Shown: piece after piece, positions 52,709-63,900 of the stretch
Position numbering within the stretch: the stretch's first letter is position 1
Layout: every line of letters begins with the position of its first letter
Source of the DNA: a virus
IMG/VR virus record: IMGVR_UViG_3300030110_003594
Location: 1 to 64,000 of that record
Reading direction: 5' to 3' (one strand)
Length of the DNA stretch: 64,000 bases
Notes under the pieces: model-generated
The model's database searches: none
The model's input: the letters and a program-made list of their open reading frames with translations, nothing else
Told to the model about the DNA's origin: nothing
Program-made: the position numbers and the translations under genes

Positions 52709-55700
52709 CTACCTATTGGACCTTAAGATACTTTTCATTACATCTAATTGATGTAGTCCACTTGTTTTTGAATCATTGTAATACATCCTATTTAATTTAT
52801 CATATAATTTATTTGCTTTATTTTCTTGTTTGGTTCCTTTGTATACTCCACTAATATAATCATTATAAAATTGAACTTGATTTTTCATTCCAAATTCACC
52901 ACCAAGTTTACTAAAAGGATTTAAATCTACCTTATCCCACCATTCAGAAACGTTTTCTTTTACTTCACCTAATTCATCTATTACTGCATCAATTTTAGGA
53001 GCTACATTTTTATTATATCCATGTTTTATAGTTTCTCCTAGATTAAGTATTTTTTCTTCAATAGGTTTTTCTTTTATTCTTTTATTTGATTCTGGATTAA
53101 GATCTGAATATTCTCCTTTTACAATAACATTATTATCTACATTATCAATATCAGTTTCTTGTAAATCTATATAATCAATATATTTATTTACCATATTAGC
53201 ATAATCATCACCTCCCGTAGGACTATATTTTTTTGGTAATTCTGTATATATATCAAAGTCTGGATCTTTCTTTTGTGATGAAGATATTTGATTTTGATAC
53301 TCTTTATAAAGAATTGCAATAGTTGCTTTAGCTGAATTTGCTGGATCCATAAGTTGATCATTAGAAGTAATCCCTACTTTTTTAAGAGCTTCTATTTCTG
53401 TTTCATCACGTTCATTCCATCTTATTTGTGTCCAACCAACACTTCTATTATCACCTGTTACACCATATGTTTCATATTTTGATCTGACATCCGGTGATGT
53501 ATCACCAAGATTTAAACCTGTTTTATTAGTTAAATATTTAGTTCCTGCTTTAATAAAATTTTCTGAAGCACTACCTTCATCACCCATACCACTTTCATAT
53601 CCATATATTCCAAAAGCTATTAATGCTAAATCATTATACATATCTCCATCCATTCCTAATTTATCCATCATAAACTTTTTATTATCAGTGAGGGAGTTTA
53701 AAAATGGTTGAGTATTATTTACAAATTCTTCTTCTTCACCTGCTGCTGTTCCATCATATCTTTCAGAATTAGTTTGATAATAGTTTTTATCAAAAGTAAT
53801 ATTAATTGGTTTGTATGTACTTGTCATCTTATTAGCAATTCCATGACCGTCTTGTTCATTACCTTCTGAATCTATATAAGTTTGATATTCTTTTTGATTA
53901 TCTCTACTTGCATAAAAATTAATTTCACCATTTTCATATACAAAATTATTACCAGCATCTTCAGGTAATATAAAAACTTTAGTTCCTTCACCTACATCTG
54001 GATTTTCATATAGTTCTGTTAATGCTGTACAAGTACCATTAATACATCCATTAGTCATTCTATTATTATCACTATTACCATCCTGTAAAGAGTTTATTCT
54101 ATCTACATCTTTTGAACTAGGAACTGTATGAATTACCATAGGAACTTCATCATCATTTGCATTCTTTAAAACAAAAGATGGAGTTGGTCTTCCTTCTCCT
54201 GAATCATCATAATATCCACTATCCTCATTCATTGTTCCTATTGTATAAACACCTGCACCAGTTTGTTTATTTCCTTTAGCCCAATCTATTTCAGATGTAT
54301 AACCTTCAACTTCCATAAGTTCATCTATTGAACCTGCATCATGTTTTTCCATAGCGTTGTTAAGTCCTTCTCTATCTAACTTTACACCGTTATAAAAGAA
54401 TGATCCTTTAGTAACTGTTTGTGCATCTCCTACATTTTCACCTGTTAAGATAGGATAACTTTTAACTGGTTTATCATTACCAGGATAATATAAATGCATT
54501 CTACCTTTTTTCTCATCTACAACAATATAAGGTTTACCTGCAGATTTATTTATCTTTATATTTTGTCCTATTTGTATTTCATCAGCATTAGTTATATTAT
54601 TATCTGATAATAATTTTTCTAGGGTTACTCCATTTTCACTTGCTATAGTAGAAAGATTATCATTCCTTTTTACTGTATAATTAATTTGTTTAGAATTATC
54701 TCCTTCAATTTCATTCATACCTTGTGTAATTCTATCAGCTTGATCCATTTTGTTTATTTGAGTCTTTATAGTTCTTTTACCAGAGTTTTCCCATTTTCCT
54801 TTGTCTGAATTCCACTTCCTTCTATTCCAACTAGTATTTACACCATGATTATCATCAACATTCATTTCTCCTACTTCTGTATATGGTGACTCAATTATTT
54901 TTTTATTTCTGTTTATATTTTTATCATTTGTATTAACATTATCTGGTAATGTTATTTTTTGACCAGGTTGAATTTTTCTTGGATCAGATATATTATTTAA
55001 TGCAGCAATATCTTGGTATCTAACTCCATATTTACTTGCTATTGCTGATAATGTATCTCCACTCTTTATTTCATAAGTAAATGTTGCAGTACTATCATCT
55101 ATACTAGTATTTTCAGAAAGTGATATTCTATCTCCAGAATATATTGTACTTGGATCATCCATATATTTTGGATTTAAAGTTAATATTTCAGATAGTGTCA
55201 TATTGTTAGCTCTTGCTATTCTAGAAAGATTATCTCCTTTTTTAACTACATATGATTTTTGCACAATAGGTTCTCCACCTGTTTGCATTTTAGGTTTAAT
55301 TAAATTAAGTTTTTCTAATTCTTTTTTTGCTAAAGGAGATACTTTACCTCCAGAATTATATGATTCTAATTGTTGATTTAATCTTTGAATTTTTCTTAAA
55401 AATTCTCCACCTAATTTTTTCTTAGGTCCAGGTATTCTTTTTTTTGTTTTAGGATCATAATAAATTCTACCATATAGTTGAGGAGGATTCATATCACCAA
55501 TAGTATTAATAATACCATCTACAACTTTACTACTAGGATTAATATTCCAATTATCAAAATAACTAATGTAATGACCGTGATCATCTTTACCTTTGTCTAA
55601 TTTAAAATTACCTAATACATCTCCGTATAATCCTTTACCTAAATTTGGATTTTCTTTTTCATAAGCATCAAAAAACCAACCATCTTTAGTTCTTATACAA

Positions 55701-57919
55701 CCTTCTTCACCTTTTTTGCATGGTATCATTTCTGGTCTATTATGATAATCTCTAGCAAAATTAGTTATATCACCATCATTTCTATCTGACCAATCTAAAA
55801 TTTTACTTATTCTATTTGATATTTCATCTTCTGTATATTTAGAAGTATAAAAAGTTGTATCTTCATCAGCTCCTTTTGTAGGTCTGTATCTTGATTCCTG
55901 TATACTATTATATGGTTGTTCAAAATTTAACATCATATTAAGAAGATCTATTCTTTCTTTATATGATACTTCTAATCCTTTATTTATATCTGGATTTGAT
56001 TTCAATGCTTCATCTATATTAGCTCTTTTTTGTTCTAGATTACCATAAAGACCTGCTTCTATAACTCTATTAAAGAAATTATCATAATCATGTGGACTAA
56101 TATTTTCTGCAATATTCTTTTTCATTTCATCTCTTAGCCAAGCAATCATACTAGGACCACCCATTGCAGGAGTCAATATTTTATTAAGCGGGTGTTTAGG
56201 ATTAATCGTTTCATTTGCATGATCATGTATTTGCCATACAGGACTTACAACATTTTTAATACCTTCATATATTTTTTTAGCGTTTCCTTTTTCTTCTCCT
56301 CCTTCTTTCTTTTCAAATACATATCTTCCTTCATCATCTATTGTATAATACATTCTATTATATAATGATGCTGGTTGTACTCCTAATATATTTTCTTGTG
56401 CAAAATCAGAAAGTTTTTCCTTCCAACCTCCTTCATATTGATATGGAGATAAATCCCATTTATCATAGTAACTAATGTATTTACCTTTTTTATCTTCTCC
56501 TTGATTTAAAGTAAAGTTACCTAAAACGGAACCATAAAATCCACCAGACTGACCAGTTCCCTCTTCTTCATTTCCAGCTGTTGTTAAAAAAGTTTCAAAA
56601 TCAGGAAACTCAACCCAGCTATAATTATCCTCTATTTGTTTTTTTGTTTCCTTTTCCCATTTTTTATAATTACTACTATTTACAAAATCTTTGTGTTCTT
56701 GTATATCTTTATAGTATATGTACTTATCTGGCTCATCTTCTGCTTTATATTTTAATGTTGTTGCTTGTTTACCATTCCACATATATGGATCATTCTCTGG
56801 ATCATTGCTTTTCTTAAGATCAATTAGCCTATAAAAAAGCTCATAATCAAATTCCTCTTCTAAATTTTCTTCCCAAGCTTTATCTATATCTTCTGGATCA
56901 CCCCGCTCATCTAACAAATAATCCCTATACCAAATGTCTTTTTCAGTTTTTCCTATCCTATTAATATTTTCTTCAATTTCCTGTTCAGTGTATGGTGAGG
57001 AATAATATATATCTCCTTTGTTATGACCTTGAGTAGGAACGTATGTAGTTTGTTGTGGTATTGAATTACCTTCTTGATCAAGACCCATTAACAAATGTAA
57101 TAAATCTCTTCTTTCACCAGTTGCATCTTCACCTATATCTCCAAAATCATATTTTTTATCTTCTTTGGTAAAAATAGCATCATAAAGTCTATCATATGCA
57201 TCTTCATATCCCCATGGATCTATATTATCTGCTATTTTATTTTTTACCCAATCCACACCTTTATCAACTAGATAACTAGTAGTAGGCATAAGAGGACCTA
57301 GTAAATTTATCATGCCTAATCCATCCTGTGCTTTTGGTAGTGAACCTCCATCTTTAAATCTATGTTGTAAAGATATTTTAGGTTTAAATTGTAATGGTAG
57401 TTTTTGTACATTTTGATTTACAAAATATTCATGAGGATCATTTAAGATTGGTGAACCAATATTTAAAGCTAGATCTGTATTTCCAAAATTCTGTCTAATA
57501 CCTAAATCAAACGCACCTTTAAATATAGGATCATTATCCATTGGTAAAATACCAGTTGCATTAAACTGTGTACCTGTTGGAAAAGTATATCCTGCACCAC
57601 CTATCAATTGATTTTCTGCAGGATTATGATGTAAGAATGCACCAATATTTTTTCTTTGTCCTGGATCCCAACTAAAAGTATTTTTTAATGGTATCTCTTT
57701 AACTTTTGTTGTACCCATATTATGTATACCAGAATTAGGAGGTAATAATCTACCATTAGCTAATAATGGAATACTAACATTTGTCATATCTATTTCACCT
57801 GTTGGTGTATCAATATCTATGTAAGGTCTACTCTTAAAAGGAGAATCATCCCTATATCCAAACTTTGATATAAGTTCATTACTTGAAGGTATTTTATATT
57901 TTATTTTTGGTTCACTCAT
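52709..57919 (-). CDS. Giant tail-associated cell-wall enzyme: 3 LysM, L,D-transpeptidase-like, transglycosylase-like
   Basis: 1736 residues. From the N-terminus: a barrel-like beta segment (about 85-187, ending LQHRF) followed by KDGGSLPKAQDG; two related helical segments (about 200-560 and 600-860) with YGDVLGNFKLDKGKDD- and YGSVLGNFTLNQGEDK-type repeats. Then three LysM domains begin at about 890 (VVKKGDNLSRIA), 949 (EIKSGDTLSAIA) and 1078 (TVKRNDNLSTIA). An L,D-transpeptidase (YkuD)-like domain spans about 1130-1320, with IVVDEKKGRMHLYYPG, H1264 and TNGC1292INGTC as the His/Cys pair. A transglycosylase-like domain follows with GYE1442SGMG and SVGWTQIRW (about 1491-1499), the usual 'ESG ... 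S.GxxQ' order of SLT enzymes. LysM would bind peptidoglycan, the other two would cut or rejoin it. The ATG overlaps the previous stop (TAATG). Domain order is well supported, activities are inferred. Confidence 0.8.
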   Translation of the reverse strand: MSEPKIKYKIPSSNELISKFGYRDDSPFKSRPYIDIDTPTGEIDMTNVSIPLLANGRLLPPNSGIHNMGTTKVKEIPLKNTFSWDPGQRKNIGAFLHHNPAENQLIGGAGYTFPTGTQFNATGILPMDNDPIFKGAFDLGIRQNFGNTDLALNIGSPILNDPHEYFVNQNVQKLPLQFKPKISLQHRFKDGGSLPKAQDGLGMINLLGPLMPTTSYLVDKGVDWVKNKIADNIDPWGYEDAYDRLYDAIFTKEDKKYDFGDIGEDATGERRDLLHLLMGLDQEGNSIPQQTTYVPTQGHNKGDIYYSSPYTEQEIEENINRIGKTEKDIWYRDYLLDERGDPEDIDKAWEENLEEEFDYELFYRLIDLKKSNDPENDPYMWNGKQATTLKYKAEDEPDKYIYYKDIQEHKDFVNSSNYKKWEKETKKQIEDNYSWVEFPDFETFLTTAGNEEEGTGQSGGFYGSVLGNFTLNQGEDKKGKYISYYDKWDLSPYQYEGGWKEKLSDFAQENILGVQPASLYNRMYYTIDDEGRYVFEKKEGGEEKGNAKKIYEGIKNVVSPVWQIHDHANETINPKHPLNKILTPAMGGPSMIAWLRDEMKKNIAENISPHDYDNFFNRVIEAGLYGNLEQKRANIDEALKSNPDINKGLEVSYKERIDLLNMMLNFEQPYNSIQESRYRPTKGADEDTTFYTSKYTEDEISNRISKILDWSDRNDGDITNFARDYHNRPEMIPCKKGEEGCIRTKDGWFFDAYEKENPNLGKGLYGDVLGNFKLDKGKDDHGHYISYFDNWNINPSSKVVDGIINTIGDMNPPQLYGRIYYDPKTKKRIPGPKKKLGGEFLRKIQRLNQQLESYNSGGKVSPLAKKELEKLNLIKPKMQTGGEPIVQKSYVVKKGDNLSRIARANNMTLSEILTLNPKYMDDPSTIYSGDRISLSENTSIDDSTATFTYEIKSGDTLSAIASKYGVRYQDIAALNNISDPRKIQPGQKITLPDNVNTNDKNINRNKKIIESPYTEVGEMNVDDNHGVNTSWNRRKWNSDKGKWENSGKRTIKTQINKMDQADRITQGMNEIEGDNSKQINYTVKRNDNLSTIASENGVTLEKLLSDNNITNADEIQIGQNIKINKSAGKPYIVVDEKKGRMHLYYPGNDKPVKSYPILTGENVGDAQTVTKGSFFYNGVKLDREGLNNAMEKHDAGSIDELMEVEGYTSEIDWAKGNKQTGAGVYTIGTMNEDSGYYDDSGEGRPTPSFVLKNANDDEVPMVIHTVPSSKDVDRINSLQDGNSDNNRMTNGCINGTCTALTELYENPDVGEGTKVFILPEDAGNNFVYENGEINFYASRDNQKEYQTYIDSEGNEQDGHGIANKMTSTYKPINITFDKNYYQTNSERYDGTAAGEEEEFVNNTQPFLNSLTDNKKFMMDKLGMDGDMYNDLALIAFGIYGYESGMGDEGSASENFIKAGTKYLTNKTGLNLGDTSPDVRSKYETYGVTGDNRSVGWTQIRWNERDETEIEALKKVGITSNDQLMDPANSAKATIAILYKEYQNQISSSQKKDPDFDIYTELPKKYSPTGGDDYANMVNKYIDYIDLQETDIDNVDNNVIVKGEYSDLNPESNKRIKEKPIEEKILNLGETIKHGYNKNVAPKIDAVIDELGEVKENVSEWWDKVDLNPFSKLGGEFGMKNQVQFYNDYISGVYKGTKQENKANKLYDKLNRMYYNDSKTSGLHQLDVMKSILRSNR

Positions 57920-60900
57920 TATCTAAAAGATGCATTAATTTTTGTATTAGCTAATTTTAATATCATTTTTCTATCAGCAGATATATTTTTTCTAAGTATA
58001 ACTTTATTCCAGTAATGTCTAAATTTCTTACGTTGTAGCTCTGGTTTATTATAATCTAAGTTTGCTTGATTTAAATCTTTTATATAACCATTTAATTGTG
58101 TTATAAATATTGGCAGATTCCAGTTAGGATCAAACTCACCTCTATCTCTTGTAATATCCCAGAACTGATTAAATCTATATTTCTGTTCTACTTTACTATA
58201 TAGTATTCTTATCTCATTACCTGTAATAAAAGGGAATTGTGTAATTAAAGGTACATTGTTTTTAGGATCTAGTGTTAATGCAAGTTCCCCTGATACTTGT
58301 TCAGTGTTGTGTATTATTGCATGATCAAAATTCCAATCTAAATCATGGAATCTATCACCACAATTATCATCTAAGTTTCCTCTATAGATATAAGATTCTA
58401 ATTGATACTCTACACTTCTAATTGTATTAACAGTTTGACCTACAGCTTCAACCCATTCTATTTCCCATGGATAATTTTCTCCATAATAGTTTGCATATAA
58501 ATCACATCTATCATTATGTTTCCATATACCACCTTTTGTAAATGTTCCATCTAAACAACATTCATAATCATAATGACACATTTTAGGATTAGAGTTAACC
58601 CATAAAGGATCTCCAACACCTGTGGTTGTATTATACCATTTTGCTATACCATTCATAATATCTGAAGGACATATTCCTGTTGTTGTTACAGGTATTGATG
58701 GAAATGGTAATTGAGTTGGATCACATTCACATTCCATTTTTCTACATACACCATTTTTACCCTCAACTACACAACTTTCATTTAATCCTAAAACTTGATG
58801 AGGAGGTGCTGTACCATCTGTTAATTGAGTTATTCTTTCGTATCCTGCAGGACATGAACATACTGGAGGTAATGTACATAAATTATTAGCTAATGTAGTT
58901 GCAAAATCAGTAACAGTAGCTGGAGTTAAACTTAAGTTTTGATAATTTGTATCACCAGCTGTTACTATATCAAAATCAGCCTGATTAGCAGTTCCAGTTG
59001 GATGACAATATAATCCCCAGCTTTCTGAAGAAATAGTTGCTAATCCTGCAGTCTCAGCTGCATTAGCATAACCAACATTAAAACCAGGATTATTTGGATT
59101 TCCACTTGCATCATTATTAGGAAAGCTTGAAGGCATAGCTCCTTGTAAAGATTGATAATATTGAGAAGCGTGAGCTCCACCACCATTATCACCACCATCT
59201 GCCATTATAATACAAATACGTTTATAAGCTGAATGATCTGTTCTATCTCCTAAAGTAGAATTAAGTACACCAGATAACTGTTGTTGTGCATCATCAAATG
59301 CACAAAAGAAACCAGTAGTACCACCATCACCTGGTATATAATCACTTCCCCAAGTTGTTGAAACTGTATAATTAGACATATTTACTTCACCCTCAAGTAC
59401 CCCTCCTGATCCATCTGGAGATGGTGTATGGTTATAATAATCACCACAACTATCCCATGAAGCTAATCCTATTTGAACATCTCCACTATCCATATCAGTT
59501 TTAAATGCCAATACAAAATCATCAACAAAACTTCTAAAATGGTGTAGAAAATCTTCTGTAGAACCTGATTTATCAATAGCAAGTACAATATCTAATTGAC
59601 AATCAAGTTGCTCTATATAAAATTCAACAGGTACTTCATCAACAATTACATCTGCTTCATAACTACCTTGAAATACTTGACAACATGTTTGTGTTGATGG
59701 ATTCCAAGTAAAGCCAGGAGGACAATTTGGTTCAGCCTCAAGATCTTCATAACTATTAGTTGTGAAGAAATGATTTAAACTTGGTATCATTAATTCAGGA
59801 TGCCAATCGTGGAATGACATCCAAGCTTCATATTTAGGATCATAACTTATTGTCCATGATACATCTTCAAAATATGTTTCATCTTGTAATGAAACTGGCG
59901 TTGTATTATCTAACATTTCAACAGGAGCATATTCTCTACATTCACACATATATTGTCCAGCAGAATTTGTTATTAAATCACATGTAGGATCTGCACATGA
60001 ATATGTTGGTGGAGGTGTTACATCATCTATTATTTCAGTTGCTACAGCTATTATATCTGCAACATCTGCAAAAGCTCCTCCATATGCATTACCAGAATTT
60101 GCAAATTCTTCACCATAATTTAAATGTAGATTTGTTGGAGCATTACCACCTGGATCAACAACAACTGAATAACTTTTTTGAGCATATGGTGCATTCATAT
60201 AATCAGGATTATTTAATACATTAGTATTAAACCATGTACATTCATAATCACCTACACTCCAAGTAGTAGTTGTAGTTGGATCACCTGGCCAAACAACATC
60301 AGGAGTTAATGGACTTACACTCATTCCTTTGTATATATCAGTACCTGTAATACCAGCTTCACTATATGAACTACTTACATAAGATATACCTGGACCTCCG
60401 TTTGCTTGTAATATTGAAATACTACCTTCAGCTACTTGACCTCCATCAAATAATGAAATTAAAACTTTAGGAACTGATCTAGAACCTGTTCCATATAATA
60501 AATTTTGTCCATTCCATACTCCTCCTAATATATCTGTTCCATAAGGATTGTCATCACCTTGACCTAAACCTGTAGAAGTTGATACTCCTCTATCTGCTGC
60601 TATTCCATATGTAGATGTTACATCAGGTTGATAACCTGTATTAGCACCATTCCAATCAAATGTTATTCCTGGTGTACCAACCCATTGATTAATAAGTGTC
60701 ATATCACTAGTTAATTCTTGTTGTTCTCCCCAATTCATAAAAGTATCCGGAGAAGAACAATCTGGACAATTACCTGGATTGTTACAATCTGCTGATGTTT
60801 GACCATGATCTGACATTGGAATATCTGAACATCTACCACCACCAAAATGAGTTAATCCAATTCTAATGTTTCCACTTCCTATTTGAGTTGCTAATTGGTC

Positions 60901-63900
60901 AATCATTACTTTTATAAAATTCTGCATATTACCAATATTATTATTGCTATCTACAGAATTTGATGCATCAACTACAAATACAATATCTACTTGACCACCT
61001 TCTTGATCTTCTATTGCAGGATATAAATTTATTTTTTCACACTCTTCACCAACAGGATTTCCAGGATTATATGTAAATCCATCTGGACAACAAGGAGTTG
61101 CAGGAACATTATTACAAGCCGTATTATTATAAACAAATCCTTCACATGGAACAAAATCTATACATTCTGGTAATATACAATTATAATCTTTTTTACTAAA
61201 ATATATTAAATCATAATTTGGATCATATACTGATTGACATCCAATTCCTGCAACAGGATTATCTACCCAGTTATTACAACCTTCCATTCCAGGATATTGG
61301 TTTAAAAGAAAAGATGGTAAGTATTTATTAAACCATTGTTTCATTCCTTTATTAGCAATATTTTCTAAAGATTGTCCATTATATTTAAATACTTTTCCTT
61401 GAGCTTGAGATATATAAAATAATCCAGATGGTGTATTAATAACACTTCTTGCACTTTCACATGATCCATATTCATATGATATATCTGTATTTACTACATT
61501 TTGCATAGGTTGACTAAATAAACCACCATCACCTATTGTAAGTTTAGTTCCTAGATCTGTTTGTAATTGATCTACTCCTTGCCACATTGCTGGTGCAAGG
61601 TTTGGAAATAATATCATTGCACCACTTTTAGATACTGGTTTAATTACATTAACTCTATTTTTAAAGTCTTTATAATTTAACGGTAAGAACACTCTCCAAA
61701 AATCTTTTTTAGCTTCAAGTTGTGCTTGTAATGAATATATAAGTCTTTTAGGATAATGCCTATAACATTTTTCTGATACTAATGGATCATAATCTTTTGG
61801 TTGAATAAATCCAAAAGATATTAATTGACTAAAAAATCTACCTTTACTTAATGAAGAATCATATTTATAAAAATTATCTTTTCTTATAATATCAGCATCA
61901 AATAATGCTTCTACATCTGTATACTCTAACCAATCATAATGTCTTTTTTCATCTACATCTTCCCAATCTCTTAATGCTACATTAATAGTTGATTCAACAA
62001 AAAACTCATTAACACCATTACAATGAGTATACATATATCCATTTTTAATATGAAATATAGAACTACTTCCTGTAGGCATATTAGGTGCAACTTGATTAGG
62101 AGCAGCAGTATTAACTGGTCCACTTGCTGTTGCATCTTCATCTTCACTACTTGAAGAACCAGATGAAGAACCTCCATCATCATCAGCTAAATCACCACCC
62201 GGTCTATCTAAAAAATATAAACCGCTAGGCATAGCTCCTGCTAATCCACCAGGAGTTGAACCTGTTAAAAAACTAAGATTTGTTATTTGTCTTACCATTT
62301 CTGATAATTCAAATTTCTTAGTATCCATCCAATAGATAGGACGTGGAACATTAGATCTTAATTTATAATCATATGCAAACATATCTGGTTGACCTTTTAG
62401 AAAGTCCCAGAAGAATGGCATTATTACTTTTTCTGAATATCTATTTAAATAACAATCTCCTCCATATATTGTAGGAGTTGTAAATCTATTAGCATTATTT
62501 ATTTCACTTCCTGTTAACGGATCTGTTATAATTTCATATGTCCATGGTATAATTTCTCCACTTGAATTATATCTTCTTTGATCTTCAAAATATGATATAC
62601 ATCCTGAAGGAACTTGTTTTATTTGATCTAATTGACCATACTGATTTTTAAATGCAACTTTTAATGCAGTATAATGTGCAGCTATATTTGCTTGTCTATA
62701 TTGTCCAGGATTCCACCATCCACTAAAGTTACCTATAATAAATTTAGAGTTATCCATTTCTCCAACAGGTGCTGGAAAATCTGCTTCTCCAGTTGTAATT
62801 GTATTTATACAAACTGTCTTAGGTCTTTGTAAATTATTAACTCTTACATTTGCTGTTAAATTTTGCATTGATGAACCAACATATCTAGCTTTATTAACTA
62901 ATTGTCTAAATGGTGACCATCCGTCTCTTTGTTGTGTTGCCCAATATAATCCATGCCCACTATATTTCCATGCATAATCTTGCATGCTAACTAAATTATA
63001 TATCATATCTATTACTACTTGTCCACCTTCTGCTGTAAATGACATAAATTGATACAAACCAAATACAAGTTGTGCTAATGATGGAAGAGCTTCAAATCTA
63101 GCTCCTTCAAATTCTACTGATGTATTTGGACCAACATGTCCAGCTGTTGCTGCTGCAGCTGCATTTTCTTCTGTTGCAAATAAAGGTTCATAGAAAAATC
63201 TTTGTGCCATCTTTGGTGCACCTACAACTGTTGATGCACTCAATACACTTTCATTAGCATTCATTCCTGCAAGTGTAGCTAAATTACCTGTTAACATAAG
63301 ACCAGCATTAGCTGCTGCTGCAGCAGTAACTGCCCCAAATCCAGGAGCCATACCTGTAAGTGTTGGTTCAGGAATTTGAATTACTTCATTTGCAGTAACA
63401 AGAGTATAAATATATTCTGCTGCAGTTGCAAAAATAACACTACCTTCAAGATATGTTACAGCACCAGTAATACCTCCAAGATGCGTGTCTAAACTATATG
63501 GACCTCCTTCTCGTCCTATTGATAATGATCTTGCTCCATCCATTTTGGTATTACGTTTACCACGCATTTCTCCAATAGCATAACCAGCACCTACAAATAT
63601 TGCAATCCACATACATACATTTCTAAGAAGTTTATTTTGTGGATGTTTTTCAGATGGTTTAAATCTACCTAAAGAAGTACCTGTAACCATTCCATATGTT
63701 TTTAATTCATACGGAGATAAGAAAGGTTTATTAAAGGATGTTTCTGGTGAATGAAAAGTAAATAAATTTGTTGCTGTATATCCTGCAGAATATGGAGTAT
63801 CAGCTTGTCTATTACCGTTAGCAACATATGAAAAAGTATTACTACCTGATAAATAAGGATCTGAATTACAATCATTAAAAGGATAATTTGGTATAAATCC

